Below, one piece after another: positions 11,301 through 21,333 of a stretch of DNA of 64,000 nt; the stretch's first letter is position 1; each line of letters starts with the position of its first letter. Position numbers and translations under genes: made by a program. This DNA is from Neurospora intermedia (Eukaryota > Ascomycota > Sordariomycetes > Sordariales > Sordariaceae), in contig BTPP01000003.1 in NCBI GenBank assembly GCA_037102815.1, forward strand, positions 2,356,001 through 2,420,000, read 5' to 3'. The notes beneath the pieces were generated by a model. It was not told where the DNA came from. It saw only the letters and a program-made list of their open reading frames with translations, and ran no database searches.

Positions 11301-14300
11301 TAATATTAGTATTATTAGTAAAGCTAATTATAATTATATTCAGAATTATTACTAACTTTTAATATAGTAGGATAATAAAGAGAATAAATAAAATAGGGGA
11401 GAGGGGGGAGCTTTATAGTACTCTAATAATAATTATATAGGGGCGGGAAGTTTCGTCGTTGAAAAAGAGAAAACCTTTTCTTCTAATAATAAAATTCGTT
11501 ACCTACCGAATAATCTATATTAGGAATTATATTTCCTATAGGGTATATAGAAGCTACCTATAATTAACTTTATTGAACGCTCCTTTTAAATTTAGGAGTA
11601 TAAGGGACGTTATAACCCCGAATTTTTAAACTATATATATTATATTAGTAATTACCCGGACTATAAACTCTATTAAATAATTTACCTAATTATTTATTTA
11701 GCCCTCTAATAGGAAGTTGAATTCTTTAATTACTTATATAAACCTTTTTTAACTATAAACGTTTTAAAGATCTTTCCTACGTTATTAAATAATAATATTA
11801 GCCTCTATACGCCCGCTAATTTCTATTAAGTAGTACTTTTCCCGGACTTCTTAAGGATAATTACTTTCGTATTTTTAAATTATTATAAGAAATATCCAAG
11901 TCGGAGGTTAGCGGATATTAAATATATTATAACCTACTAGAATAATTATTTATATATTTTTAGAAACCTATTTAAATACTAATTAATTTTAGGGGCTTTA
12001 TTAAACGCTATTTAGGAAAGTATATCCTAAATATCCTTCTTATTAATTAATTTACTAATAATTATCGGTTTAATACTATTTAGTAATTTAATTTAATTTA
12101 GTAGGTAATTTATTAGGACCTTTACTTTCGGGAAGAAACAATTAATAAGGATCTTAGCCTTACTATTATAATTTCTAATTTTAATTACCCCTTTATAGGT
12201 TTAAAGGGTTAGTAATTTAAGTAGGTCTATTAATTTATAATTTTAAGTATAAATCTATTATTCTAAGGGCTAAAATCGATTTAGATTCTTCGAAACTTCG
12301 GCGATACTATTATATTATATAACCTACTAAATTTTCGTAATTATCCTCTTCTTTTTTATTATAATTTTAATAAAATCCTTCTAATTTAATATTATTTAAT
12401 ATTTAAATTACTCCTAATATATTTTCCGTACTTCTTTTATTACTATTTTATATTTTAATATTTATTAATTTACTTTCTTCCTTCGACCTTTTTTTTAATA
12501 TAGAATGAATTCTTCTACGATATTTATAAATTCTCTATTAAATTTACGAAAAGTGAATTTAAAATCCTTTACTATATTAATCCTTTCTAAGACCGATATT
12601 TATTTCTCTGCTACCTCCTTTACTTTTATTATATTTATAAAATTCTAACTATATTTTCCTTCTTCTTTCGCTTTTTTATTTTTTCTTCCTATTTAAACCT
12701 AAATTTCTTAAGGGTAGTAGTCCGAACTAATTTATTTGTACTTCTATCCTCCCTAATATTCGGTTTTAACCCCGGGTAATAATTATATATAATTAATTAT
12801 TTTATCCCTCTCTCTTTATATTACGTTCCTAAACCTTATTAATTTACTATAGGGGGTAAATAAATTAAATTTCTAATATTATACTTATATAAAGAGGCGA
12901 ATAACCCCCGGACTAATCCTATTCTCTAAATTTTAATTAGAATAATAGAGATTATAATTTCCAATTATAATTAAATTTCCCGCTAGGGGCCCGACTTTGA
13001 AAAATTTAAAGAGCGGCGATCCTTATTAATATTTTAATATTCCCTACGTAAAAATAGGAGAATAAATAGAAAAAACGGTCGTTGGATCCCTTAGGCTCTT
13101 AAATATTACTATAACCCAATCTTTTCTAATTTAGAAATTTAAATCCTTTAAATTCTATTTCTTATTTATATATATTATTATCCTTCCCTTCTCTATATAA
13201 TCGACCCCGAAATATCTCCCGCTTTTAGGATAATAAATATTCTTATTTAAATTTCTATCCGGCTCCTAAATCGCTATAATATTATAAGTTTCCTTTTATT
13301 CGAATAGAAGCTTCCCTCTTTTATATAATTTCCCTACGTTTTAATAGAGTATTTTTAATTAAATTATTAATTACTTTAAAATAGGGTTCTTTCTAATCCT
13401 TCTATAGAGGATAAAGGTATTACTTCCCTAGGGAGGGCTATAATTGTATAAATACTATTACTATTATACGACTAATTCCCTCTTATATTTTAAAAATATA
13501 TATAAATATCTATTAGACTTTAAAAGTTTAATAGCTTTAATTGGGAGGACGGGCCAATAATTTTCTTCGATTGTCCCCTCTTTATAATTCTTTTAATATA
13601 TTTCTTTAGGGTAGTAATAGTATAGGAGTTAAGGGGAGTATTTAGGAGGACGCCCTTATTTATAATTTCTATTATTAATTCTAATACTTTTCCGGCCGGG
13701 TTCTTACGGAGGACGAACGTCCGTAGCCTTTTAGTATATATAATAAATATTTTTATAATCGCTTTCTAAAAAATAAGGTACTCCTTATAATTATATATAT
13801 AATAGCCCTTCTTTTTATACGGTTTATAGTAAACGAATAATTTATTATTATTAGATAGGTAATTTACTTTACTAAAGTAATCTCCTTTATATTTAATTTC
13901 GCTATAATAGGCGTAAATATTTTTTTAATAGTAAAATTTCGCTGTATATTTAATTCCCTAATATCTAAAATATTATTAAACGTTATTCGAAGTTTAAAAT
14001 AGTTTATATAAATATATACTACTATCCTAAAGGAAGAAATTATTTTAGAGGAAGTATATTACTAACGTAGTAGTAACTTCTATTAAAAGTAGGCTTCTAT
14101 TCTCTCCGTCCCTTCTCTTCTATAGCCGAATTCTAATAATAAATACCTCCGGATTCTTCTCCTTCGCTATATTTAATATAATTTCCGCCGTAGTATAATT
14201 ATTAATATTATTCTAGAGTACGCCCCGAATTAATATACCTATAATATTTATAATAATAAAAGTATTGGGGCTGAAAATTTCTTTAGCCTATATTTAATTA

Positions 14301-14736
14301 TACTAGTACTAATTATATATAAATTTATTAAATATAATTATATAGTCTCCGGTTATTAGTATTCTAATAGCTACTTGAACTATTAGGCTAATATTCTTCT
14401 TATTTAAATATATAGCTAAAGTTATCTTCGTATCTTCGTTCGAACGGTTTATAAATTTAATAGTAATTATTATTCTTTTAATAGTAAATTATTATTCGAA
14501 ATTAGAAGGAATAAACTTTTTAATAATAGTAGGTAATTATTAGAAGGTAATACTAATCTTATTTAAGCTAATTTTCGCTATAATATTAGTCTAACGCTTC
14601 GGTACCTCCTAAGCGCTTTTTTTAATTTCCTTTAGAATATCCTTCTTTAAATCATCGAAATCCTTTTTAGTAATAAACTAATTAATTCTAACCTTACTAA
14701 CTTCGGGTCGCATAGATTTATTTTTTCCGACGTATA
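8317..14736 (-). mobile_element. LINE (non-LTR retrotransposon) copy B, near full length, RIP-degraded
   Basis: The 3' end is set by the start of homology with copy C (8,317 matches 23,775) and the 5' end by the end of homology with copy A (14,736 matches 2,797), giving about 6.4 kb. The coding strand is minus. The catalytic box of the reverse transcriptase lies near 11,281-11,340 and reads F-T-N-N where family members have F-A-D-D, so both metal-binding aspartates are lost through G-to-A change. The matching motif in copy C confirms the frame. A region rich in Ser/Asn codons on the other strand (9,500-9,690) lies in the 3' part. Tad1-like elements of fungi are the closest known type. No poly(A) tail or target duplication could be defined. 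Confidence 0.8.
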
Positions 14737-15115
14737 CCTTTGTAAATTCGAAAAGTAATTTTCAAACCTAACGATAATCCTTAATTAAAATAGTATTATA
14801 GTCTACAAATTTATTCGCTCTAATAATAAACTTCTTTAATATTTTATTATCTTCCTCCGTTTTATCCGAAGTCTTTACAATAAGTATAACTTTAAAATTA
14901 TTATATACTAAAATCTCCGCGAATGGGTTGTAGACGCTATTTTCGAATCTATAAGCACCGCTATCGATAGCTATCGGTAACGACGATACAACGCCGTCGC
15001 TACGTTCGTTGTAGGATATTGTGAGGGACGTAAACGACCCTCCTAAGTCGATTGCCGTTATCAGTTTTCGTTTTGGAGCACTCCTCGACCAGAAATCGGC
15101 GTTTCCGGTTTCAAA
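14737..15115 (-). pseudogene. Possible Hsp70-like (actin-fold ATPase) gene fragment
   Basis: A minus-strand frame of about 115 codons is open from about 15,085 to 14,775. It starts with a basic residue run, then ITAIDLGGSFTSLTISYNE, resembling the phosphate-1 motif (hydrophobic-A-I-D-x-G) of fungal Hsp70-like ATPases. It then continues with segments suggestive of the following part of that family. It meets in-frame stops close to the LINE 5' end, so the gene seems interrupted and decayed. The continuation was not found beyond the 3' end of the LINE. The assignment rests on one motif plus spacing and is tentative. Confidence 0.35.
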
Positions 15116-15436
15116 GCAGTTATATAGTATTAATAGATAATAATAATTGATTGGTTAATTAATAACGGTTCGGGAGCCGATATACAGCTTACGTAAGCGA
15201 GGTGTAGCGGTCGGGCAAAATATCCGTAAAATAATAATTTCTAAAAAGGAATAGAATAGTATAATATAGGATAAATAATTTATATCAATTATTAATTGGG
15301 CACCATTGTAAGAGGAATAGCACGATCGTCTTATAGATAGTCTAAATATATTGAATCTATCCAGAATCTAATTACCATTTAGATGCATTGCTGCACTAGG
15401 TTTTATACCCAATGTGCGGGCGGTCAACGCCCTATT

Positions 15437-15500
15437 GAACTTGCCCAATGCCCGCAGAGCTTGCCCAGTGCCTGTCGAGCTTGCCCAGTGCCTGGCCATC
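15437..15500. repeat. Imperfect ~20-bp tandem repeat, three units
   Basis: Three adjacent units share the core cttgcccaRtgccYg, with small differences. The array lies in the upstream intergenic region and does not overlap a gene. Confidence 0.65.
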
Positions 15501-15593
15501 AGTCGTCCCGACTATCAACCTTCCCTGGGCTGCTCCTCTCACATTTACTTTCATTTGTTAGCAAAATAGCGGTGTAGGCAGGAACCCCCAGTT

Positions 15594-15692
15594 TCAGGTA
15601 CGAATTGATATCCATATACGAATTAATATTCCTAACTACCTAGTAGCTTGTCTGCTAGTCTGACGGTAGATCTTGTAGACCTAACAAGTAAT
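15594..15692. mobile_element. Single terminal-repeat end of a MITE family
   Basis: About 95 bp match the right end of the MITE at 27,970-28,320, sharing the words atatacgart, ctagtagct, gctagt-tgacgg and cctaacaagtaat. The homology stops at aagtaat in both places, which defines the element end. The partner inverted repeat was not found here, so this is a solo end or a deleted copy, about 300 bp before the start codon of the ubiquitin protease gene. Confidence 0.7.
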
Positions 15693-15731
15693 CTCTTAAT
15701 CTAACTCTTTTTCTCAGTTGTAAGAAGAAGA

Positions 15732-15783
15732 AGGAGGAGGAGGAGGAGGAGGAGGAGGAGGAGGAGGAGGAGGAGGAGGAGGG
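15732..15783. repeat. (AGG)n microsatellite, about 17 units
   Basis: A nearly pure AGG run preceded by AAG units. It makes a purine-only plus strand upstream of the ubiquitin protease gene. The opposite strand spells a meaningless poly-Ser frame. Confidence 0.9.
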
Positions 15784-15990
15784 GGAAAGGAGGGGGTTAG
15801 TATAAGCCGATTTGGGCGTTAGGTAGAGTGGGAAAATTTGGGACCTGGATTGACTAGCCCCACCCAGGCCGGTCACGACTTCTTACCGTCTAACGCATAA
15901 CAACAGCTTCTCGAATCTGCACTTACAAATCGCCTTAAGCCTACCACCGCTTGCCGCAAGGCAGTAAAGGACTACGTTCGGCACAAAATA

Positions 15991-17865
15991 ATGCCTGACA
16001 AGACACTCACAGTAGCCGCCTACGCAGCTGGTGCCTCTCTCGCCGCCATTACGCTAATCTACGTTTTTGGTCCCACCTATTTTCTCGATAATGATCCATC
16101 GGCTAACTCAACCAGCGTGTTCTCGATCAAGAGGAATGGTGCCGTGGGCCTGATCAATCCGGCAAACGATTGCTTCATCAACTCAGTTCTGCAGGCTCTC
16201 GCTGGCCTTGGGGACCTCCGTTTATACCTCATCCGGGAGACTCATCGTCGATGCCTGGACGGTGGCTGGGTGTATGCGCAGACCATCCCGAGCGATGTTT
16301 GGGGCAGTGGTGGCGAAGGCGAAGGCGACGAGACAAGCAAATGGCGAGTCCGTGGTGGTGTTCCCGAGTGGAAAGCCGAAGGACTTCAGATGGGTATCGT
16401 CACCAAGGGCTTAAAGGATATCCTTGACGCCCTGAACGAGAGACCGATCTACAAAAAGACGATCTCGGCCTCGCCGTTTGTTAGGACACTGGAGATTGCC
16501 TTTGGTCAGCGGATCAGTAGACAGCAACAGGACGCCCAGGAGTTCCTTCAGGTCGTGGCCGAGAGGCTCTGCGACGAGTATCATGCTGGCCAGAGAGCGC
16601 GAAGCTACGCTATGCGTGGAGCCGAGCAACCAACTACTAAGATATCTCTCAATAGCAAGACATCAGACAGTGAAGCTCTGGATCGGCCTCCACCTCTAAG
16701 GGCCAGTGAGAAGGTCAGTGGCGCTGACCAACCGGCGGCAACGGCCGCGAGCGCGGTTCCGAACGGCGCCGATGAAGAAAGAGCAGAAGAAGGGTTCCCG
16801 TTCGAAGGAAGCTTTGAATCTCAGATTGAATGCCTTACTTGTGGTTTCAGACCCAGGCCCACTCAGTCAACCTTCTGCACCCTAACACTAAACGTGCCAC
16901 ATATCCCAACAACAACTCTGAGCGCATGCTTCGACGGCATGTTCAAAACCGAGTACATCGAGGATTTCAAATGTGAAAAGTGCCGGTTGTTACATGCCAA
17001 GGCCGTTCTCGAAGCAGATATTCAGCGGTCAACGTCAGAGTCCTCGAGGGAGAAAGCTCGCACGGCTCTAGCCAGTCTCGAGCTAGCTATCGAAAGGGAT
17101 CCTGAAAAGGCACCAGAGGGTGTCGAGTTGCCGGACCCTCGCTATGCTCCCAAGCGGAAGATAGCTCGGCACATCCGTATGACAGGATTTCCCAGGATTT
17201 TGGCCATTCATCTGTCCCGGTCCATATACGACATGAGCAATTTCTCTCAGAAAAATCTTGCGAAGGTTACATTTCCGGAACTATTGCCCCTGGGTGGCCT
17301 TCTGCAGCAGAGAAAATACAAGCTTCTTGGCGTTGTGACGCACAAGGGTTATCACCATAGCGGGCACTATGAATCCTTTAGACGACAAAACATATACCCA
17401 CCGTTCTCTAACCCCGGAACCTTTCAACCTTCCGGGGCGTACATATACACCAGTTCGCCTTCAAACATTAATCCTGGACAAGCCATTCAACCAGGATCCG
17501 GACAGGCTCGAACACCAGGAGTAGACGGCGGCATCACGCCTGCGAACGAGCCTAGATCAACATCTACGTCTCGGGAAAGAGATACCGACACGAACAGCCT
17601 TCGATCTGCGGCCGCATCTGCGCGCTCAACCTTGATCAAGATTGCCTCAAAGCCATCCTCTCGCGCTGGCAGCCCGGACATAACCGGGTCGAAACCTCAC
17701 AGCAAGACACCAAACACAACTGTGAAATCCAAACGGCACAAATCAAGCAGCCGATGGTGGCGTATCAGTGACGACAAAGTCAAAGAAGCAAGTACTCGCG
17801 ACGTACTGGGCATGCAACGAGAGGTTTACTTGCTGTTCTATGAACTTGAACGAGAGAATTCATAA
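15991..17865 (+). CDS. Membrane-anchored ubiquitin-specific protease (USP/UBP, C19 family)
   Basis: The 624-residue protein removes ubiquitin by cysteine-protease chemistry. An N-terminal hydrophobic segment at residues 8-27 looks like a membrane anchor, as in yeast Ubp16 and human USP30 of the mitochondrial outer membrane; location by analogy only. The Cys box GLINPANDCFINSVLQAL places the nucleophile at Cys61. Two Cys pairs (281/284 and 328/331) fit the zinc-binding fingers of the USP fold. The His box G-H-Y has His459. A W-W-R-I-S-D-D motif with Asp594/595 supplies the third catalytic position near the C-terminus. A Ser/Thr/Pro-rich insert of about 120 residues separates the His box from it and is probably disordered. 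The gene is a single exon and all catalytic parts are present. The start is the first ATG before the anchor. It converges on the kes1-like gene. Confidence 0.92.
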   Translation: MPDKTLTVAAYAAGASLAAITLIYVFGPTYFLDNDPSANSTSVFSIKRNGAVGLINPANDCFINSVLQALAGLGDLRLYLIRETHRRCLDGGWVYAQTIPSDVWGSGGEGEGDETSKWRVRGGVPEWKAEGLQMGIVTKGLKDILDALNERPIYKKTISASPFVRTLEIAFGQRISRQQQDAQEFLQVVAERLCDEYHAGQRARSYAMRGAEQPTTKISLNSKTSDSEALDRPPPLRASEKVSGADQPAATAASAVPNGADEERAEEGFPFEGSFESQIECLTCGFRPRPTQSTFCTLTLNVPHIPTTTLSACFDGMFKTEYIEDFKCEKCRLLHAKAVLEADIQRSTSESSREKARTALASLELAIERDPEKAPEGVELPDPRYAPKRKIARHIRMTGFPRILAIHLSRSIYDMSNFSQKNLAKVTFPELLPLGGLLQQRKYKLLGVVTHKGYHHSGHYESFRRQNIYPPFSNPGTFQPSGAYIYTSSPSNINPGQAIQPGSGQARTPGVDGGITPANEPRSTSTSRERDTDTNSLRSAAASARSTLIKIASKPSSRAGSPDITGSKPHSKTPNTTVKSKRHKSSSRWWRISDDKVKEASTRDVLGMQREVYLLFYELERENS

Positions 17866-18300
17866 ACTTGCACTGCCTCGATGAAAATGAACGCTGGATC
17901 TCTGTGTGGCTCTTGTGTGTCGGTTATTCTGTTTGTACATCTGATTCTCCTTTCATTTGAATTCAGCGCACAAACCTAAGGACACGGGATACCAACTGCG
18001 CCAGTGAGCGGTAAGCAGATAACAGAGTGACTGTTCATTAGCATCACGGCCTCTATCAAGTCAGGAAACATCAAGTGTATAGATAAAGCGCGGGGCTCGA
18101 GCATGAGTCGCGAGCTTGTACCCATCGAGACGTACGCACGCGTTTCGTAACATACTCGGTGTGAACCACATAGATTGTTACCCATTACGAGCACCAACCT
18201 TCTATGTATGACCTCATGCTCACTTGTTCATATCTCTGTTGTCTTCTTCGGGGCTGGGATAGTCTGTTTGCGGCTGCAAGTGATCAAATTAAGGAGAAAG

Positions 18301-18336
<36 letters not shown>

Positions 18337-18514
18337 AGCAACAGCAAGAGGGAAAAACCCTGGAGGAAAAGCTACAGACAATTGTTGCAAATATACTGGA
18401 AATATCAATGCCCATGACCCTATATATTTCATTAACAAACCAATGGTTTCTCGCCCCAGAGGGTTGGAAAGCTCCCTATCCTGATATCACCAGGATCGCA
18501 GTTGTCACAAAACC
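17866..18514. other. Convergent intergenic region with a 30-bp poly(A) run
   Basis: The space between the stop codons of the ubiquitin protease gene (plus) and the oxysterol-binding gene (minus) should hold both 3' UTRs. It contains a pure run of 30 A at 18,305-18,334. No further gene is supported; the open plus-strand frame that starts at 18,204 is a shadow of the minus-strand gene. Confidence 0.7.
18305..18334. repeat. Poly(A) homopolymer, 30 bp
   Basis: Uninterrupted A30 on the plus strand in the intergenic space. It has no flanking duplication that would make it a retroposon tail. Confidence 0.9.
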
Positions 18515-19905
18515 TTACTGCCCTAAGAGCTCCTTGGCGATCTTGGAGGCTTCCTCGTCGCTAAGCTGCGGTTGCTCACGTTCCTTCTCTGCTTTGGTCG
18601 CGTCAAACCGCCACAGTCCACCAGTTTTATCCGCATCACCATGCTCAGCTAGTCCAATAGCAGGGCCAAGCAGGGTCAATACACGATCAGGCGCATCTGT
18701 GTGGACGCTGAAATATCGCCGTTGCCACATACGCCCCTCGGCCTTTTCTCTAGCACGCGCCTCGCGTTGTGCAACTTCGATCCTGCTCTTCTCTTGCCCC
18801 ACAGCTTCAAGGTCTCCTTTGAGAATAGCGTTGGCGACCTTTGACCAGGCTCGTCTAGATTCCAGAGGGTGTTGTTTTTCGATTGGGGCAACGGTGAGAG
18901 GAGTATGATGCTGTTTCTCGGGATCCCAGGAGTCGACGAGGGTGCTCTTACTGTTGTGCTTGGCCGCACCAGAATGGATTTCGAAAGACTTTGTCCACTG
19001 GCCCGAAACATTGTAAAGCACCTCCTTCTCCTTGCCCGTCGGGTACAGCGAGGCGACAAACGAGTTCTTCTTGCCAGACAGCCAACCTTTGCCACTGTAA
19101 TCAATCTTGGCGGTATATCCAGTAGAAGAAGTGATGTAAGAAGCACCGTCCAGCTCGATAAAGGGAGAGCCGAAGATCAAGCCCTCGATATGGAGAGATG
19201 GGAGGGTAATAAGGAAGGTGTCGGGCTGGTCCGACGTCGGGGACGGGACCGTCAAAACAGCGTGGCCAATCTGTTTGATGTTGATTGTCTTGGAAAATGA
19301 GGCCTTTTGGGCGTTGTAACCCTCAAGTCGGACGCCGGTCGGAAGGTTGGTAATGTTGTAGGCTGTTGCGGGTGGATGGTGGCTACACATGCAGAGTGAT
19401 TAGCATTGGTCAACACAAAGAACTCGTGACGCTGATTATGCACGCACCTCACTTGCTCGCTGATGAGCTCGGTAACGCCGGCCTCGTCCTCCCACTTGCC
19501 AAGGAAAAGCTCACCCAAAAAGGGGTTAAGAGGCTTCTTTTCGTTGCCATACTGCTCGCTTCGGCTGGCATACTGTTGCTTCAATGTGGTTAAGAACCAC
19601 TTGAGAACCAGGAGCGCTCTCTTTGCCGGATCCGACTCTTTGGCAGGAGCAGCGAAGACGGGAGGGTGCTCACACCAGTACGAGCTAAACTCGGTCAAAC
19701 TAGTACCAGAAAGAATGAAGGGGGGTGCCGTGAGGCTGGCGAGATCGCCGTTGAAGGAAGCGATGGACTGTCAAGGCCGGAAGAGTCAGCGACCCATCAT
19801 TTTATGCGCGGTGTGTTTGCGACGGAGAGGACAGACCTTGAGGAAGGCACCCCAGCTGCTGCCTCCTCCTGCTGCTGCGCTACTGTTTTGCTGCGCAGAA
19901 TCCAT
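18515..19905 (-). CDS. kes1: Oxysterol-binding protein, OSH4/Kes1 type
   Basis: The 418-residue protein belongs to the ORP/OSH family, which exchanges sterol and PI4P between membranes, mainly at the Golgi. Three exons read cleanly: 19,837-19,905, 19,448-19,767 and 18,515-19,382, with introns of 69 and 65 bp. The family signature EQVSHHPPA (residues 127-135) is split by the second intron inside the Ser codon. The N-terminal exon encodes a Ser/Ala/Gly stretch then WGAFLK, joining to [20 protein letters not shown], the lid and entry strand of the Kes1 fold. No PH domain, ankyrin repeats or FFAT motif is seen, so it is the short soluble class. Total length is close to the ~430 of yeast Kes1. The C-terminus ([26 protein letters not shown] region) is charged. 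Start is the only ATG in frame before the first donor site. Confidence 0.95.
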
Positions 19906-21333
19906 GACGTCTGGTCGATTGGTATGGGATGTGTAGAAGTGAACGATGGCGGGGTTGGCTGCAGCAGTGTATGTGTGATTTGGAGGGAAAGGGGGGATTG
20001 GCGATGAAAGTCGAACTTTGTGTCGAAGGGCGGGCGGACGGACGGGTGCCGGAGAGTCAGGGAGTTCGTTGACTATGTGAGTGGATGAGCAGGTGGGTGC
20101 CGCGAGTGGATGTGGGCTTCTAGGTTCAAGCCAACGATGCGGCTGCGTGTGCACTTGTGGTCGCGAGCTGGAGGCGCCAGAAATTCGCGGGCAGGCGAAA
20201 GGAGAGAACGGAGCAAACAGAACGCTGTCACGGAATTCGGGGTGGAGGAAAGCTACCTCTAGACAACAAAGGTGGAAGAACTGCGAGTCATAGTAGAGGA
20301 CGACGGGGTCCTTGTAATAGGCAGCTTCCCTCTATCATATACACAAGTAGTGTAGTAACACTGACTTCGGACGACACGCATCATAGGATGTCGTGTGTGT
20401 GGACGAACGGGGACAACAGGGGCAGGGGCAGGGGCAGGGGCAGGGACAAGTAGGGAAATATCCGGTACAGCAACACAGTAGTGTGCTAGACAGTCCTAGC
20501 TAGTCCCAGCGACATCAAAGATCCGGCTCAAGGTGTCGCAACAACAGGGGTTTTACTCTGAAAGGCTTCGTACACAGATCACCTTTTCTCCAACTCACCA
20601 CATGAAGATGCACAAAACTAGGATGATATCACTCTGTACTAGACCCTATTTTTGCATTTTACCATATCAAGTTTGAGGGTAAACTTCTATATACGCTATG
20701 CTGGTTGCAAATTTGCACTTCCTTCAAGACTGGGAGTTTTGGAGCTTACTGTTGTTACATTTACAGGAGGGGTTCTCTTTAGTCACCTCTGAAGCTAGGT
20801 ATGCGTTCCATAATTCCCTGGCCACCACCACCGTACGACATGCTCTTAGATAGCCTGTCGTTATTTTGCCCGCTTCCCCCCAATTCACGCTCTGGCTTCC
20901 AACAACAAAGAAATGCTAGCTGAAATTTCAACAAACACAAGAGTCAACCAAGGTTGGTACAAGCCCACGCTATAATATACGATTTCCGGGGTGGTGAACA
21001 CCGCCGTTTGCTAACTGAGGGACGATGAGCTGGACTGGTCTGAAAGGCAACTCCGAGGCAGTGGGGAAATAACTGGCCCATTCAGATTTCGCTGCAATCA
21101 AATTAGGGAAGGTTACCCGTTGGGACACTGACATAATATCAAGCAATGACAGGACGCTTGTGAGATGTAGCAAAATTCAGCTCTAAATCTGCAACTTATC
21201 TTCTCCTCGTTATAGATGAGAATTGTCCTCGTCCGGTCTCCTGTACCTCAACAGGACGGACACGTTTACACACACTTGATCGCCAAAAGGAAGAGTGCCC
21301 ACGGTTACGCCATCGCACGATTTAAACAAGGAC
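19906..21333. other. Intergenic region between kes1-like and oxidoreductase genes
   Basis: About 1.4 kb of normal-GC DNA holding the kes1 promoter and the oxidoreductase 3' end. It includes a G-run cluster of GGGGCA units at 20,409-20,445. Several open frames here are not supported by codon usage, homology or splice structure. A spliced extension of the oxidoreductase C-terminus may reach into 21,200-21,333. Confidence 0.6.
20409..20445 (+). repeat. (GGGGCA)n hexanucleotide repeat with G-quadruplex potential
   Basis: Five to six G-runs of three to four G are separated by CA or ACAACA, enough for a G-quadruplex on the plus strand. It lies about 0.5 kb upstream of the kes1-like start codon, in its possible promoter. 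Confidence 0.8.

Larger units (their letters stand above)
15116..15990. other. Intergenic region upstream of the ubiquitin protease gene
   Basis: The composition shifts from AT-rich to normal GC. It contains three imperfect ~20-bp repeats around 15,437-15,500 (core gcttgcccagtgcctg), one end of a MITE (15,594-15,692) and an AGG microsatellite (15,732-15,783). The last 200 bp before the start codon should hold the promoter and 5' leader, but no certain core element was seen. Confidence 0.6.

Noticed and set aside
15655-15876. Minus-strand frame with poly-Ser.
   Set aside because: It is the translation of the AGG microsatellite and has no gene structure.
18204-18908. Open plus-strand frame of 234 codons with a poly-Lys run.
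   Set aside because: It crosses the poly(A) run and then lies antisense to the well-supported kes1-like exon 3; it has no domain.
19786-20154. Minus-strand frame of 122 codons overlapping the start of the kes1-like gene.
   Set aside because: It includes the true first exon only by reading through the 69-bp intron; the spliced product matches the family and this one does not.
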